From Lachnospiraceae bacterium (GTDB lineage: Bacteria > Bacillota > Clostridia > Lachnospirales > Lachnospiraceae): 38,753 nucleotides of DNA. The position numbers and the translations under genes are program-made. The first letter of the stretch is position 1; each line of letters begins with the position of its first letter. The notes under the pieces were generated by a model that saw only the letters and a list, made by a program, of their open reading frames with translations, ran no database searches and was not told where the DNA came from. Shown piece after piece: positions 8,470-15,103 of the stretch. Location of the stretch: positions 1 through 38,753 of the forward strand of contig JAEEMP010000111.1 of the NCBI GenBank assembly GCA_016283275.1. Direction: 5' to 3'.

Positions 8470-9534
8470 TTAGAAGGATTCAGCTGTCTTTAAAGTCTGA
8501 ACCTTGCTTGCGTAATCTTTGAAAAGTTCGGTAAGTGTATCAATATCATAACCGAATTTTGCCATTATGTCTTCATTAAGTGTAACAATACCGTTATCAA
8601 AGGTCTTGACTGCAACAGCAGAGGGATCTTTTTCTTCGATAAGGATCTCGGCTGCCATTCTTGCGGTTTCTTTTCCGAGATCGGCGTAGTTGACACCGAA
8701 GCCTAAGAATGCACCGTTAAGGGCAAAAGAATCTGCGCCGCAGAAATGAGGGATACCTGCTTCTGCGAAGATCTCATATATTGAAAGCTCTGCTGTCATG
8801 ACTGTGTTGTCGGTAGGGGTAAATACCGCTTCAACGCCGTCTGTTACGAGTGCGTTTGCGGCAAGAGTGATCTCTTCAACGTTTGTACCGGTATGTTCTA
8901 TAACTTCGATACCCTTTGATGAAAGCAAAGCCTTTGCATCTGCGATGGCTGTTGTGGAAGCATCCTGACCTGCATCATAGAGAAGACCGACCTTCTTGAT
9001 ATCGGGATTTAAGGCGATCATCATGTTTACGATGGAATCGGTATTGAGCATGTCGGATGTACCGGTAATGTTGGCGCCGGGAGCGTCCATTGAAGCCACA
9101 AGACCTGTGCTCAAAGGATCGGATACTGCGGAGAATACGACCGGTATCTTGTTTTCTTCGGTCGCACCCTGCATGGTCATTGCAACGGGTGTTGCAACTC
9201 CGATCATAAGATCCACATCGTCTGCGATGAAGTTGGCAACGATCTGTGAAAGAACGTTTGCGTCTGCGTTGCAGTTATCGTATTTGATCACGAATTCATA
9301 ATCCTTTTCATCGCCGATGGCTTTAAGTTCGGATTCGATGTTTTCAACGATCTGGTTTAAGGATGCATCGTCCACGTAGTTGCAGATACCGACGGTAAAC
9401 TGATCTCTTATACCTACGGACTCGGCTGTGGTCTCCGTTGAGGATGCCGATGCGGTGCCGCCGCATGCGATAAGTGAAAGTGCGGTTACAGCGCTTAATG
9501 CGAATGCTGTGAGTTTCTTAAGTGTCTTTTTCAT
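8470..9534 (-). CDS. trpX: ABC transporter substrate-binding lipoprotein (ABC_sub_bind family, TrpX-like)
   Basis: The start is ATG 9534, with AAGGAGG (9546-9540) 5 nt upstream. A longer open frame to 9585 runs back to the edge of the leader terminator and is not the real start. The 354-residue product has a lipoprotein signal peptide ending in the lipobox LIAC (Cys at about residue 24), a low-complexity Ser/Thr linker and two periplasmic-binding-protein lobes (PF04392-like: FTVGICNYVDDASLNQIVEN, GVATPVAMTMQG, FSAVSDPLSTGLV, GTSDMLNT). It would capture the substrate at the outer membrane face. It is the first gene after the Trp T-box, so tryptophan or a close precursor is the likely ligand. 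Confidence 0.87.
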   Translation of the reverse strand: MKKTLKKLTAFALSAVTALSLIACGGTASASSTETTAESVGIRDQFTVGICNYVDDASLNQIVENIESELKAIGDEKDYEFVIKYDNCNADANVLSQIVANFIADDVDLMIGVATPVAMTMQGATEENKIPVVFSAVSDPLSTGLVASMDAPGANITGTSDMLNTDSIVNMMIALNPDIKKVGLLYDAGQDASTTAIADAKALLSSKGIEVIEHTGTNVEEITLAANALVTDGVEAVFTPTDNTVMTAELSIYEIFAEAGIPHFCGADSFALNGAFLGFGVNYADLGKETARMAAEILIEEKDPSAVAVKTFDNGIVTLNEDIMAKFGYDIDTLTELFKDYASKVQTLKTAESF

Positions 9535-9583
9535 TTTGTCCTCCTTGTTGAGCTTTTGCTCTGTGTGATAGTAGTTACGGGAC

Positions 9584-9618
9584 AAAAAAAGTCCCGTGCA
9601 AATTAAATTTGCCGGGAC
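9584..9618 (-). terminator. T-box leader terminator
   Basis: On the - strand GTCCCG(G)CAAATT pairs with AATTTGCACGGGAC and is followed by seven T residues (9590-9584). The left arm directly follows the T-box sequence, as expected for the terminator/antiterminator switch. Confidence 0.9.
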
Positions 9619-9851
9619 AGATATTCATATCTGCGGTGCCACCCTGCTTGACGCCTTAGCGCCCTCTCAATGCATACTATCATATGCTGACCTTTGATCA
9701 CGGGAAGTCAAAACCCGTCTCCCATACTAAGCTTTCGCTTTTCCGTTCGCCCTTGGAAGTCCATTCCCGTAATGACTGCATATCGCACTCCCACCATCTG
9801 CGACTAGCTTGGATGCTCACCAAAACGGTACTCACTCTTCCTCATCGGTTT
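9584..9851 (-). promoter_or_regulatory. T-box riboswitch, tryptophan-specific, upstream of trpXYZ
   Basis: Read on the - strand, the leader contains the conserved T-box AGGGTGGCACCGC (9645-9633) that binds the uncharged tRNA acceptor end. It has an AGTA-containing stem I with the GATGGTGGGAG distal loop, and a specifier region GGGAATGGACTTCC. The usual GAA-NNN-A context places the specifier codon UGG (Trp) at 9763-9761. A small stem-III hairpin (GCATA/TATGC) lies near 9685-9670 and an intrinsic terminator follows. Uncharged tRNA-Trp should stabilise the antiterminator and switch on the transporter and probably the downstream nifS-mnmA genes. Confidence 0.93.
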
Positions 9852-9857
9852 GAGAGG

Positions 9858-9886
9858 ATATTATCGCAAAAGAAAAATCTTGTCAA
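9858..9886 (-). promoter_or_regulatory. Promoter of the trpXYZ T-box transcript
   Basis: On the - strand a perfect -35 TTGACA (9886-9881), a 17-nt spacer and -10 TAATAT (9863-9858) precede the T-box leader. Transcription should start near 9850. Confidence 0.9.
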
Positions 9887-9896
9887 CACAAAAATA

Positions 9897-9929
9897 ATTG
9901 TTACCCATAAATTTTTTTGAGTTGACAAT
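9897..9929. promoter_or_regulatory. BirA operator overlapping the bioY promoter
   Basis: ATTGTTACC (9897-9905) and GTTGACAAT (9921-9929) form an imperfect inverted repeat with the long spacing (about 14-15 nt) typical of BirA boxes in Firmicutes. The right half covers the -35 element of the bioY promoter. Biotinoyl-AMP-bound BirA, encoded downstream with an HTH domain, would block transcription when biotin is plentiful. Confidence 0.72.
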
Positions 9930-9949
9930 ATAAAAATGAGTGTTATACT
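9922..9949 (+). promoter_or_regulatory. bioY-birA promoter
   Basis: -35 TTGACA (9922-9927), a 16-nt spacer and -10 TATACT (9944-9949). It is divergent from the trpXYZ promoter, with only 34 nt between the two -35 boxes. Confidence 0.8.
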
Positions 9950-10020
9950 CGTTCTTGCGTAAAACCAAAAGGCCTTTTAATGATCAAATAGGATAAAGCA
10001 GCAAGGAGAACAATACATAA

Positions 10021-10557
10021 ATGAAAAAAATAAACATATATGACATGGCAAAATGCGGTATAATGACAGCGTTGATGTGTGTGTTAAGTCCGGTGGCGAT
10101 CCCCATAGGACCGATCCCCGTAACACTTTCAACCCTTATGGTATGCCTTACGACGGTAATACTCGGTACAAAGCTCGGTATTGTAAGTTATCTTATATAT
10201 CTTTTGCTGGGTGCCGTAGGTCTTCCGGTATTTTCGGGCTATGCGGGCGGGGTGGCTAAACTCATCGGTCCCACCGGCGGATATCTTATCGGATTTATAT
10301 TTATGGTGATCATCGGCGGCATATTCGTATCAAAGTTTAAGGCAAAGATATGGCTTACCGGTGTGGGCATGCTTTTGGGCCTTATCGTAACCTATGCATT
10401 CGGAACGGTATGGTTCGTGATATCCATGAAAGTCGGGTTGGGCTATGCTTTATCGGTATGCGTATGGCCTTTTATTCCTTTTGACATAGCAAAGATAATA
10501 GTGGCAATACTATTGGGAACGGCAGTGAACAGGGCGCTTAAGAAAGCTATAAAGTAA
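10021..10557 (+). CDS. bioY: Biotin transporter substrate-binding subunit BioY
   Basis: This 178-residue membrane protein with about six helices shows the BioY features GPIPVTLSTLMVCLTTVILGTKLG, LLLGAVGLPVFSGYAGG and LIGPTGGYLIGF. BioY is the S-component of ECF biotin transporters. No EcfA/EcfT genes lie nearby, so it would use the shared ECF module encoded elsewhere or act alone. AAGGAG (10003-10008) lies 12 nt before the ATG, a longer than usual spacing. The stop codon overlaps the birA ATG (TAATG), and the BirA-type operator upstream supports control by biotin status. Confidence 0.93.
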   Translation: MKKINIYDMAKCGIMTALMCVLSPVAIPIGPIPVTLSTLMVCLTTVILGTKLGIVSYLIYLLLGAVGLPVFSGYAGGVAKLIGPTGGYLIGFIFMVIIGGIFVSKFKAKIWLTGVGMLLGLIVTYAFGTVWFVISMKVGLGYALSVCVWPFIPFDIAKIIVAILLGTAVNRALKKAIK

Positions 10558-11609
10558 TGCCCTATGTACCGTTAAGTGCAAAAGAAACGGAGAAAAACTT
10601 GAGAAAAAGCGGCACAAAAGAAAAAATACTCGCTCTTTTGAATGAAAGAAAGGGCACAAGTTATTCGGGACAGGAGCTTGCGGATACCTTAAACATATCG
10701 CGTACTTCCGTCTGGAAGGCGATCAATGCTTTAAGAGAGGAAGGCGTAAAGATCGAGGGCTCCACGAATTCGGGCTATACGCTTGCACCTGAAAGCGATG
10801 TATTGAATTCTTATGTGGTCGAAGCTCTTTTAAATGAAGATTCGCGTTCTTTTTACAGGATCAATTGTGTAAAGACCATAGATTCCACGAACTTAAAATG
10901 CAAAAGTGAAGCCGAAAGCGGTGCTTATGAGGGCGTCGCCTATATCGCCGAAGAACAGACAAAGGGGCGCGGAAGGCGTGGAAGAAGCTTCTTTTCACCC
11001 GATTCGACAGGCTTATATCTAAGCATCCTTTTAAGGCCGGAACTTGAAATATCGGATGCCGTGCTCATCACGACAGCTGCGGCGGTTGCTGCGGCAGTCG
11101 CTTCGGAAAAGGTCAATGATCTTATTAAAGAAGGCGACGTTAAGATAAAGTGGGTCAACGATCTTTATCTAAACGATAAGAAGATATCGGGAATATTGAC
11201 CGAAGCGGGTCTTTCGATGGAAACCGGAGGCTTTGACTATGCGGTCATGGGTATAGGTTTTAACCTTGCACCGCCGAAAGGCGGCTGGCCCGACGACATA
11301 AAGGACACAGCGGGAAGCCTGTTTACTGAAGATTCCTGCCCCGCAGGTACGAGGAACCGTCTTGCTGCGGAGTTTTTAAATGAGTTTTTACCCATATATA
11401 AAGCCCTTCCGGATGTAACATATCTTTCCGAATACAGAAAGCGTCAGCTCACTCTGGATAAGGAAATAGATGTGATCGACGGAGCGGGAAACAAAAAACG
11501 CGCCCACGCCGTAGGTATCGACGACCGATGCGGGCTTATCGTGATCTTCGAAGGCGAAGATGAACCGGTAACGCTTACTTCGGGAGAGATCTCAACGAGA
11601 GTGATATAG
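10557..11609 (+). CDS. birA: Bifunctional biotin-protein ligase / biotin operon repressor BirA
   Basis: This 350-residue protein has an N-terminal winged HTH (about 20-76; SGQELADTLNISRTSVWKAINALREEG), a central ligase domain with GRGRRGR (137-143) for biotinoyl-AMP formation and KWVND (198-202), and a C-terminal SH3-like domain. It biotinylates carrier proteins such as acetyl-CoA or pyruvate carboxylase and, through the HTH, represses biotin genes. The ATG at 10557 overlaps the bioY stop but has no clear ribosome site. TTG 10599, with GGAG 6 nt upstream, would remove 14 residues and still keep the whole HTH, so it is a realistic alternative start. Confidence 0.93.
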   Translation: MPYVPLSAKETEKNLRKSGTKEKILALLNERKGTSYSGQELADTLNISRTSVWKAINALREEGVKIEGSTNSGYTLAPESDVLNSYVVEALLNEDSRSFYRINCVKTIDSTNLKCKSEAESGAYEGVAYIAEEQTKGRGRRGRSFFSPDSTGLYLSILLRPELEISDAVLITTAAAVAAAVASEKVNDLIKEGDVKIKWVNDLYLNDKKISGILTEAGLSMETGGFDYAVMGIGFNLAPPKGGWPDDIKDTAGSLFTEDSCPAGTRNRLAAEFLNEFLPIYKALPDVTYLSEYRKRQLTLDKEIDVIDGAGNKKRAHAVGIDDRCGLIVIFEGEDEPVTLTSGEISTRVI

Positions 11610-11640
11610 AAGGATGAGACAAAAACACGCCATATTTCGC

Positions 11641-11660
11641 TGGTTTAAAGCTTTAAACCA
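11641..11660. repeat. Perfect 20-bp palindrome between birA and the aro promoter
   Basis: TGGTTTAAAGCTTTAAACCA is fully self-complementary. A partial direct copy (GTTTAAAGC) follows at 11667-11675. It lies 30 bp upstream of the aro -35 box. As RNA it could fold into an 8-bp stem with a 4-nt loop at the end of birA, but no T tract follows. It could be a regulator-binding site. Confidence 0.55.
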
Positions 11661-11689
11661 TTACAGTTTAAAGCGCTAAAATATTTTTG

Positions 11690-11719
11690 TTGACAAACAC
11701 GATTTCACGGTGTTATTAT
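11690..11719 (+). promoter_or_regulatory. Promoter of the aromatic amino acid (aro/phe/tyr) operon
   Basis: -35 TTGACA (11690-11695), an 18-nt spacer and -10 TATTAT (11714-11719). Transcription would start near 11726, giving a leader of roughly 230 nt before aroF. Confidence 0.82.
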
Positions 11720-11788
11720 TCTTTCAGTTTAAGAAATATCTTGAATGTAAGATTTAAGTTTAAGGGCGATAAACCCAAAGGACGAAAC

Positions 11789-11854
11789 ATGAAGAACACA
11801 TTTTTTGCAGCAAACTATTATTACTTTTACTTTTACTTTACCGACTCCGAGTAA
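11789..11854 (+). CDS. Aromatic leader peptide of the aro operon attenuator (21 aa, Phe/Tyr-rich)
   Basis: AAAGGA (11778-11783) lies 5 nt before ATG 11789; the stop TAA is 11852-11854. The 21-residue peptide begins MKNTFFAAN and residues 10-17 read YYYFYFYF, giving five Phe and five Tyr codons and an unbroken run of eight. It ends TDSE. No Trp codon is present, although Trp also derives from chorismate. The open frame sits between the promoter and an intrinsic terminator, upstream of genes for the shikimate, Phe and Tyr pathways. Ribosome stalling at Phe/Tyr codons when the charged tRNAs are scarce would be the signal. The pattern matches enterobacterial pheA/pheST leaders, but I do not recall one described in this lineage. 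Confidence 0.88.
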   Translation: MKNTFFAANYYYFYFYFTDSE

Positions 11855-11940
11855 GGTTAGTTTGCGTTGTGAGAATTGTGAAAGATACGAATTCGTGAAG
11901 CGACACAGATTAACCAAATCTGATGTCGCTTTTCTTTTTC
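11831..11940 (+). promoter_or_regulatory. Ribosome-dependent transcription attenuator (segments 1-4) of the aro operon
   Basis: Segment 1 (11831-11837), inside the Tyr/Phe codons, pairs with 11850-11856 (five Watson-Crick plus two G-U). Segment 2 (11855-11870, GGTTAGTTTGCGTTGT) pairs with segment 3 (11900-11915, GCGACACAGATTAACC): 11 Watson-Crick pairs, four G-U and one mismatch over 16 positions. Segment 3 is also the left arm and loop of the 3:4 terminator. A ribosome stalled on the Phe/Tyr run covers segment 1 and frees segment 2 to form the antiterminator. A ribosome at the stop codon (11852-11854) covers segment 2 and lets the terminator form. These pairings are read by eye; the mechanism is inferred. 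Confidence 0.85.
11898..11939 (+). terminator. Attenuator terminator upstream of aroF
   Basis: AAGCGACA-CAGATT (11898-11911) pairs with AATCTG-A-TGTCGCTT (11917-11932 region, one bulged A), followed by a T-rich tail (TTTCTTTTT). The strong ribosome site AGGAGGAG of aroF follows at once. Confidence 0.92.
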
Positions 11941-11953
11941 AGGAGGAGATACC

Positions 11954-12952
11954 ATGATAGTTGTATTAAAACCCAATGTGGGACAGGAGAAAAAGGACAG
12001 ACTTATAGAATGGCTTAAGGGCATGGGCCTCGGCGTACATATTTCCGAAGGTGAATATCAGACGGTGCTCGGTCTTATCGGCGACACCGCAAAGGTGGAT
12101 ATGGAGCTTATAGACAGCCTCGATATCGTGGATTCGGTAAAGCGCGTATCCGAGACGTTTAAGTGCTGTAACAGAAAGTTTCATCCGGACGACACGGTAG
12201 TAAACATAGGAGACGTCAAGGTCGGCGGCGGTAACTTCGTGCTGATCGCGGGTCCATGTTCCGTTGAAAACGAGGGCCAGATAGTATCGGTAGCGAAGGA
12301 TGTTAAGGCAGCCGGAGCAAATTTACTCAGAGGCGGCGCCTTCAAACCCCGCACTTCCCCTTATGATTTCCAGGGTCTTAAGGGCGAGGGCATCGAGCTT
12401 TTGAAGATCGCAAGAAAAGAAACAGGTCTTCCAATCGTGACCGAGATCATGAGTATAAACGATCTTCCTCTTTTTGAAGATATCGATGTACTTCAGGTCG
12501 GCGCGAGAAACATGCAGAATTTTGACCTTCTTAAAGAACTCGGCCAGACAGGCAAGCCTGTTCTTTTAAAGCGAGGTCTTGCCAATACGTTAAAAGAACT
12601 CCTGATGAGTGCCGAATACATCATGTCGAGTGGCAACGAGAACATAATCCTCTGCGAAAGAGGTATAAGAACATACAGCGATTACTTAAGAAATACTCTT
12701 GATCTTGCGGCAGTCCCGATGCTGCACGAGCTTTCGCATCTTCCCGTAATAGTGGATCCGAGCCACGCAACGGGTATCGCAAGAATGGTGCCTCCGATGG
12801 CTATGGCCGCAACCGCGGCGGGAGCCGACGGACTCATAATCGAAGTTCACAACGATCCGCCTCACGCACTTTGCGACGGAGCACAGAGCTTACGCCCCGA
12901 AGAGTATGCGGAGCTTGTTAAAAAGATCAAAGCTGTCAGGGAGGTTCTGTAA
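11954..12952 (+). CDS. aroF: 3-deoxy-7-phosphoheptulonate (DAHP) synthase, type I-beta with N-terminal ferredoxin-like domain
   Basis: This enzyme condenses phosphoenolpyruvate with erythrose 4-phosphate, the first committed step of the shikimate pathway. The 332-residue product has a ferredoxin-like regulatory domain at about 1-69, as in the Thermotoga maritima enzyme, where that domain mediates Tyr/Phe feedback. The TIM barrel follows: AGPCSVE (99-105), [37 protein letters not shown] and EVHNDP. The N-terminal domain therefore predicts feedback inhibition by Phe and/or Tyr, in line with the Phe/Tyr leader peptide upstream. A very strong AGGAGGAG site precedes the ATG. It is the first structural gene of the operon and its stop overlaps the tyrA start (TAATG). 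Confidence 0.95.
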   Translation: MIVVLKPNVGQEKKDRLIEWLKGMGLGVHISEGEYQTVLGLIGDTAKVDMELIDSLDIVDSVKRVSETFKCCNRKFHPDDTVVNIGDVKVGGGNFVLIAGPCSVENEGQIVSVAKDVKAAGANLLRGGAFKPRTSPYDFQGLKGEGIELLKIARKETGLPIVTEIMSINDLPLFEDIDVLQVGARNMQNFDLLKELGQTGKPVLLKRGLANTLKELLMSAEYIMSSGNENIILCERGIRTYSDYLRNTLDLAAVPMLHELSHLPVIVDPSHATGIARMVPPMAMAATAAGADGLIIEVHNDPPHALCDGAQSLRPEEYAELVKKIKAVREVL

Positions 12953-13782
12953 TGACGGTAGGAATAGTGGGACTAGGCCTTATAGGAGGTTCTTTTGCCA
13001 AAGCATATTCAAAAGCGGGCGAAACGGTGCTTGCCAAGGATATCGATAAAAGCGTATTGGATTTTGCTATGCTCAGCGGTGCCGTTTCGGGTGAGCTTAC
13101 CACGGAAAATGTCAGGGATTGCGACCTTGTGCTTATATGTACATATCCCGGCGCTGCCTTGAATTATATGGAGGAGAACGGTCCTTTTATAGGAAAGAAG
13201 CCAATAGTCATCGATTGCTGCGGTACCAAAAAAGTGATAGTCGATAAGGGTATGGAAATAGCAAAACGCTACGGCTTTACCTATGTGGGCGGTCATCCGA
13301 TGGCCGGAACCCAGTATTCGGGCTTTAAATACGCAAAAGATAATCTTTATAAAGGGGCGCCTATGGTAATAGTGCCGCCGAGGTTCGATGATATCGTTCT
13401 TCTCGATAACGTAAAAAAACTGCTTGAACCTGCAGGTTTTTCAAGATTTACCGTTACTACCGCCGAAGAACATGATATGATGATAGCGTACACATCACAG
13501 CTTGCGCATGTAGTGTCGAACGCATATGTAAAAAGCCCCACGGTAAGGTCGCATAAAGGCTTTTCTGCGGGCAGTTACAAGGATATGACACGTGTGGCAT
13601 GGCTCAATCCGGAGATGTGGACCGAATTGTTCTTTGACAATAAGGATGATCTGTTAAAAGAACTCAACATCTTTATTGACAGTCTTAACGAATACAAAAA
13701 AGCCCTCGAAAACGACGACAAGGAAGAAATGAGACGTCTTCTTAAAGAGGGCCGCGAGATCAAAGCCGAAATAGACGGCTGA
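12952..13782 (+). CDS. tyrA: Prephenate dehydrogenase
   Basis: This 276-residue enzyme oxidatively decarboxylates prephenate to 4-hydroxyphenylpyruvate with NAD(P)+ in tyrosine synthesis. GIVGLGLIGGSFAKAY (4-19) is the dinucleotide-binding loop. VGGHPMAGTQYSGF carries the catalytic histidine region, and SQLAHVVSNAY opens the helical dimerisation half. The protein ends soon after the helical domain and has no ACT domain, so feedback by tyrosine must act differently or only through DAHP synthase and the attenuator. The start ATG overlaps the aroF stop codon, implying translational coupling. Confidence 0.93.
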   Translation: MTVGIVGLGLIGGSFAKAYSKAGETVLAKDIDKSVLDFAMLSGAVSGELTTENVRDCDLVLICTYPGAALNYMEENGPFIGKKPIVIDCCGTKKVIVDKGMEIAKRYGFTYVGGHPMAGTQYSGFKYAKDNLYKGAPMVIVPPRFDDIVLLDNVKKLLEPAGFSRFTVTTAEEHDMMIAYTSQLAHVVSNAYVKSPTVRSHKGFSAGSYKDMTRVAWLNPEMWTELFFDNKDDLLKELNIFIDSLNEYKKALENDDKEEMRRLLKEGREIKAEIDG

Positions 13783-13795
13783 GAAAGGACTATGT

Positions 13796-15052
13796 ATGGA
13801 TCATACTGTAGAACCCGGCTCAAGAAGCGGACGCGTTACGGTTCCCGCTTCAAAATCCTACGCACACAGGCTGCTTATCTGTGCGGCGCTTTCGGATGCG
13901 CCCACCGTTATCGAATGTGACGGTATCTCAAAAGATATAGAAGCCACGATAGACTGTTTAAAAGCTCTCGGAGCAAAGATCGAGGTTGTGCACCGCGAGA
14001 TCAATGTCGATCCGAAGAACTTCGGAAAGGTTTCGACTGACGGTGACGTCATAACCCTTAACTGCGGTGAGAGCGGCTCTACATTAAGATTTCTGATCCC
14101 CGTTGTGGGAGCGCTCGGTGTAAATGTTGTATTTAACATGGAAGGCCGCCTTAAGGAAAGACCCAATACTATACTTACCGATGAGCTTTCAAAACACGGT
14201 ATGAGTTTTAAACAGGATGATAACCTTCTGTATGTTTCCGGCCGGCTTGAAAGCGGCGAATTTGATATAGCGGGCAATATCTCTTCGCAATATGTCTCGG
14301 GTCTTTTGTTTGCACTTCCGATATTATCGGGGAAAAGTACACTTACGGTCACGGGCGAGATCGAGTCAAAGTCATATATCGATATGACGGAAGATGTCCT
14401 TGAAAGCATGGACATCGAATTTGATGAGTATCCGGAAAACTGCTATACGATACCGGGAGATCAGATCTATTCGTCGCACGATCGCGAGGTCGTGGAAAGA
14501 GACTGGTCCAACGCAGCTTTCTTTGTATGTATGGGAGCGCTTTCCGATAAGGGTATAACTCTTGACAAACTGTCGGTATCGTCCAAGCAGGGCGACAGAG
14601 CGATCTTGGATATAGTAAAGCGGTTCGGAGCTTACATTTCGGTGGGAGACGATTCCGTCACGGTAAAGAAAAAAGAACTCAAAGCCATAGAACTCGATGC
14701 TTCGGACGTTCCCGATCTTGTGCCTGCGGTTGCGGTGCTGGCGGGTCTTGCTGAGGGTACCACGAAAATATACAATGCCGGAAGGTTAAGGATCAAAGAA
14801 TCCGACAGGCTTGCCACAACCGCAAAGCTTATAAATTCATTGGGCGGCAAGGCGACAGAGACAAATGACGGCCTTTTGATAGAAGGCGTGGGCTGTTATA
14901 AGGGTGGTACGGTCGATGCATTTAAGGATCACCGCATCGCAATGTCGGCAGCGGTCTGTGCTTGCGAGGCAATAGGCGATATAACCATTCTCGGTGCGGA
15001 GTGTGTTTCAAAGTCGTATCCTGCGTTCTTTTTGGATTTTAATAAGCTTTAG
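13796..15052 (+). CDS. aroA: 3-phosphoshikimate 1-carboxyvinyltransferase (EPSP synthase)
   Basis: This 418-residue enzyme transfers enolpyruvate from PEP to shikimate 3-phosphate. Visible motifs are VPASKSYAHRLLI (17-29, substrate-binding Lys and Arg), CGESGSTLRFL (90-100), the SSQYVSGLLFA hinge region, RIKESDRL and DAFKDHRIAMS with the active-site Asp/His-Arg. In the glyphosate-contact region near residue 96 it reads ESGSTLRF rather than the E. coli-type NAGTAMRP; this pattern departs from classic sensitive class I enzymes, but tolerance cannot be claimed from sequence alone. GAGAAAGGA precedes the start by a few bases; an out-of-frame ATG at 13792 is ignored. It lies 13 nt after tyrA. Confidence 0.94.
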   Translation: MDHTVEPGSRSGRVTVPASKSYAHRLLICAALSDAPTVIECDGISKDIEATIDCLKALGAKIEVVHREINVDPKNFGKVSTDGDVITLNCGESGSTLRFLIPVVGALGVNVVFNMEGRLKERPNTILTDELSKHGMSFKQDDNLLYVSGRLESGEFDIAGNISSQYVSGLLFALPILSGKSTLTVTGEIESKSYIDMTEDVLESMDIEFDEYPENCYTIPGDQIYSSHDREVVERDWSNAAFFVCMGALSDKGITLDKLSVSSKQGDRAILDIVKRFGAYISVGDDSVTVKKKELKAIELDASDVPDLVPAVAVLAGLAEGTTKIYNAGRLRIKESDRLATTAKLINSLGGKATETNDGLLIEGVGCYKGGTVDAFKDHRIAMSAAVCACEAIGDITILGAECVSKSYPAFFLDFNKL

Positions 15053-15103
15053 GATATACGTTAAAAAAACGGCAAAGGATCGTTTGCATGTTAGGAGGGA
15101 CCT

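Noticed and set aside
9684..9920. Plus-strand frame of 78 codons between trpX and bioY
   Set aside because: It lies over the antisense of the T-box leader and its promoter; no ribosome site and no recognisable protein features.
11892..11901. EcoRI-type palindrome (ACGAATTCGT near 11888-11897) as a separate regulatory site
   Set aside because: It lies in the loop between segments 2 and 3 of the attenuator and can form only a three-base stem; it is probably incidental.
11729..11917. Minus-strand frame of 62 codons across the aro leader
   Set aside because: It is antisense to the leader peptide and attenuator, has no convincing ribosome site, and its composition mirrors the structured RNA region.
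11610..11953. The aro leader as a third T-box riboswitch
   Set aside because: No GGTGGCACC T-box sequence, stem I motifs or specifier context is present; the small Phe/Tyr frame with its alternative pairings explains the region better.
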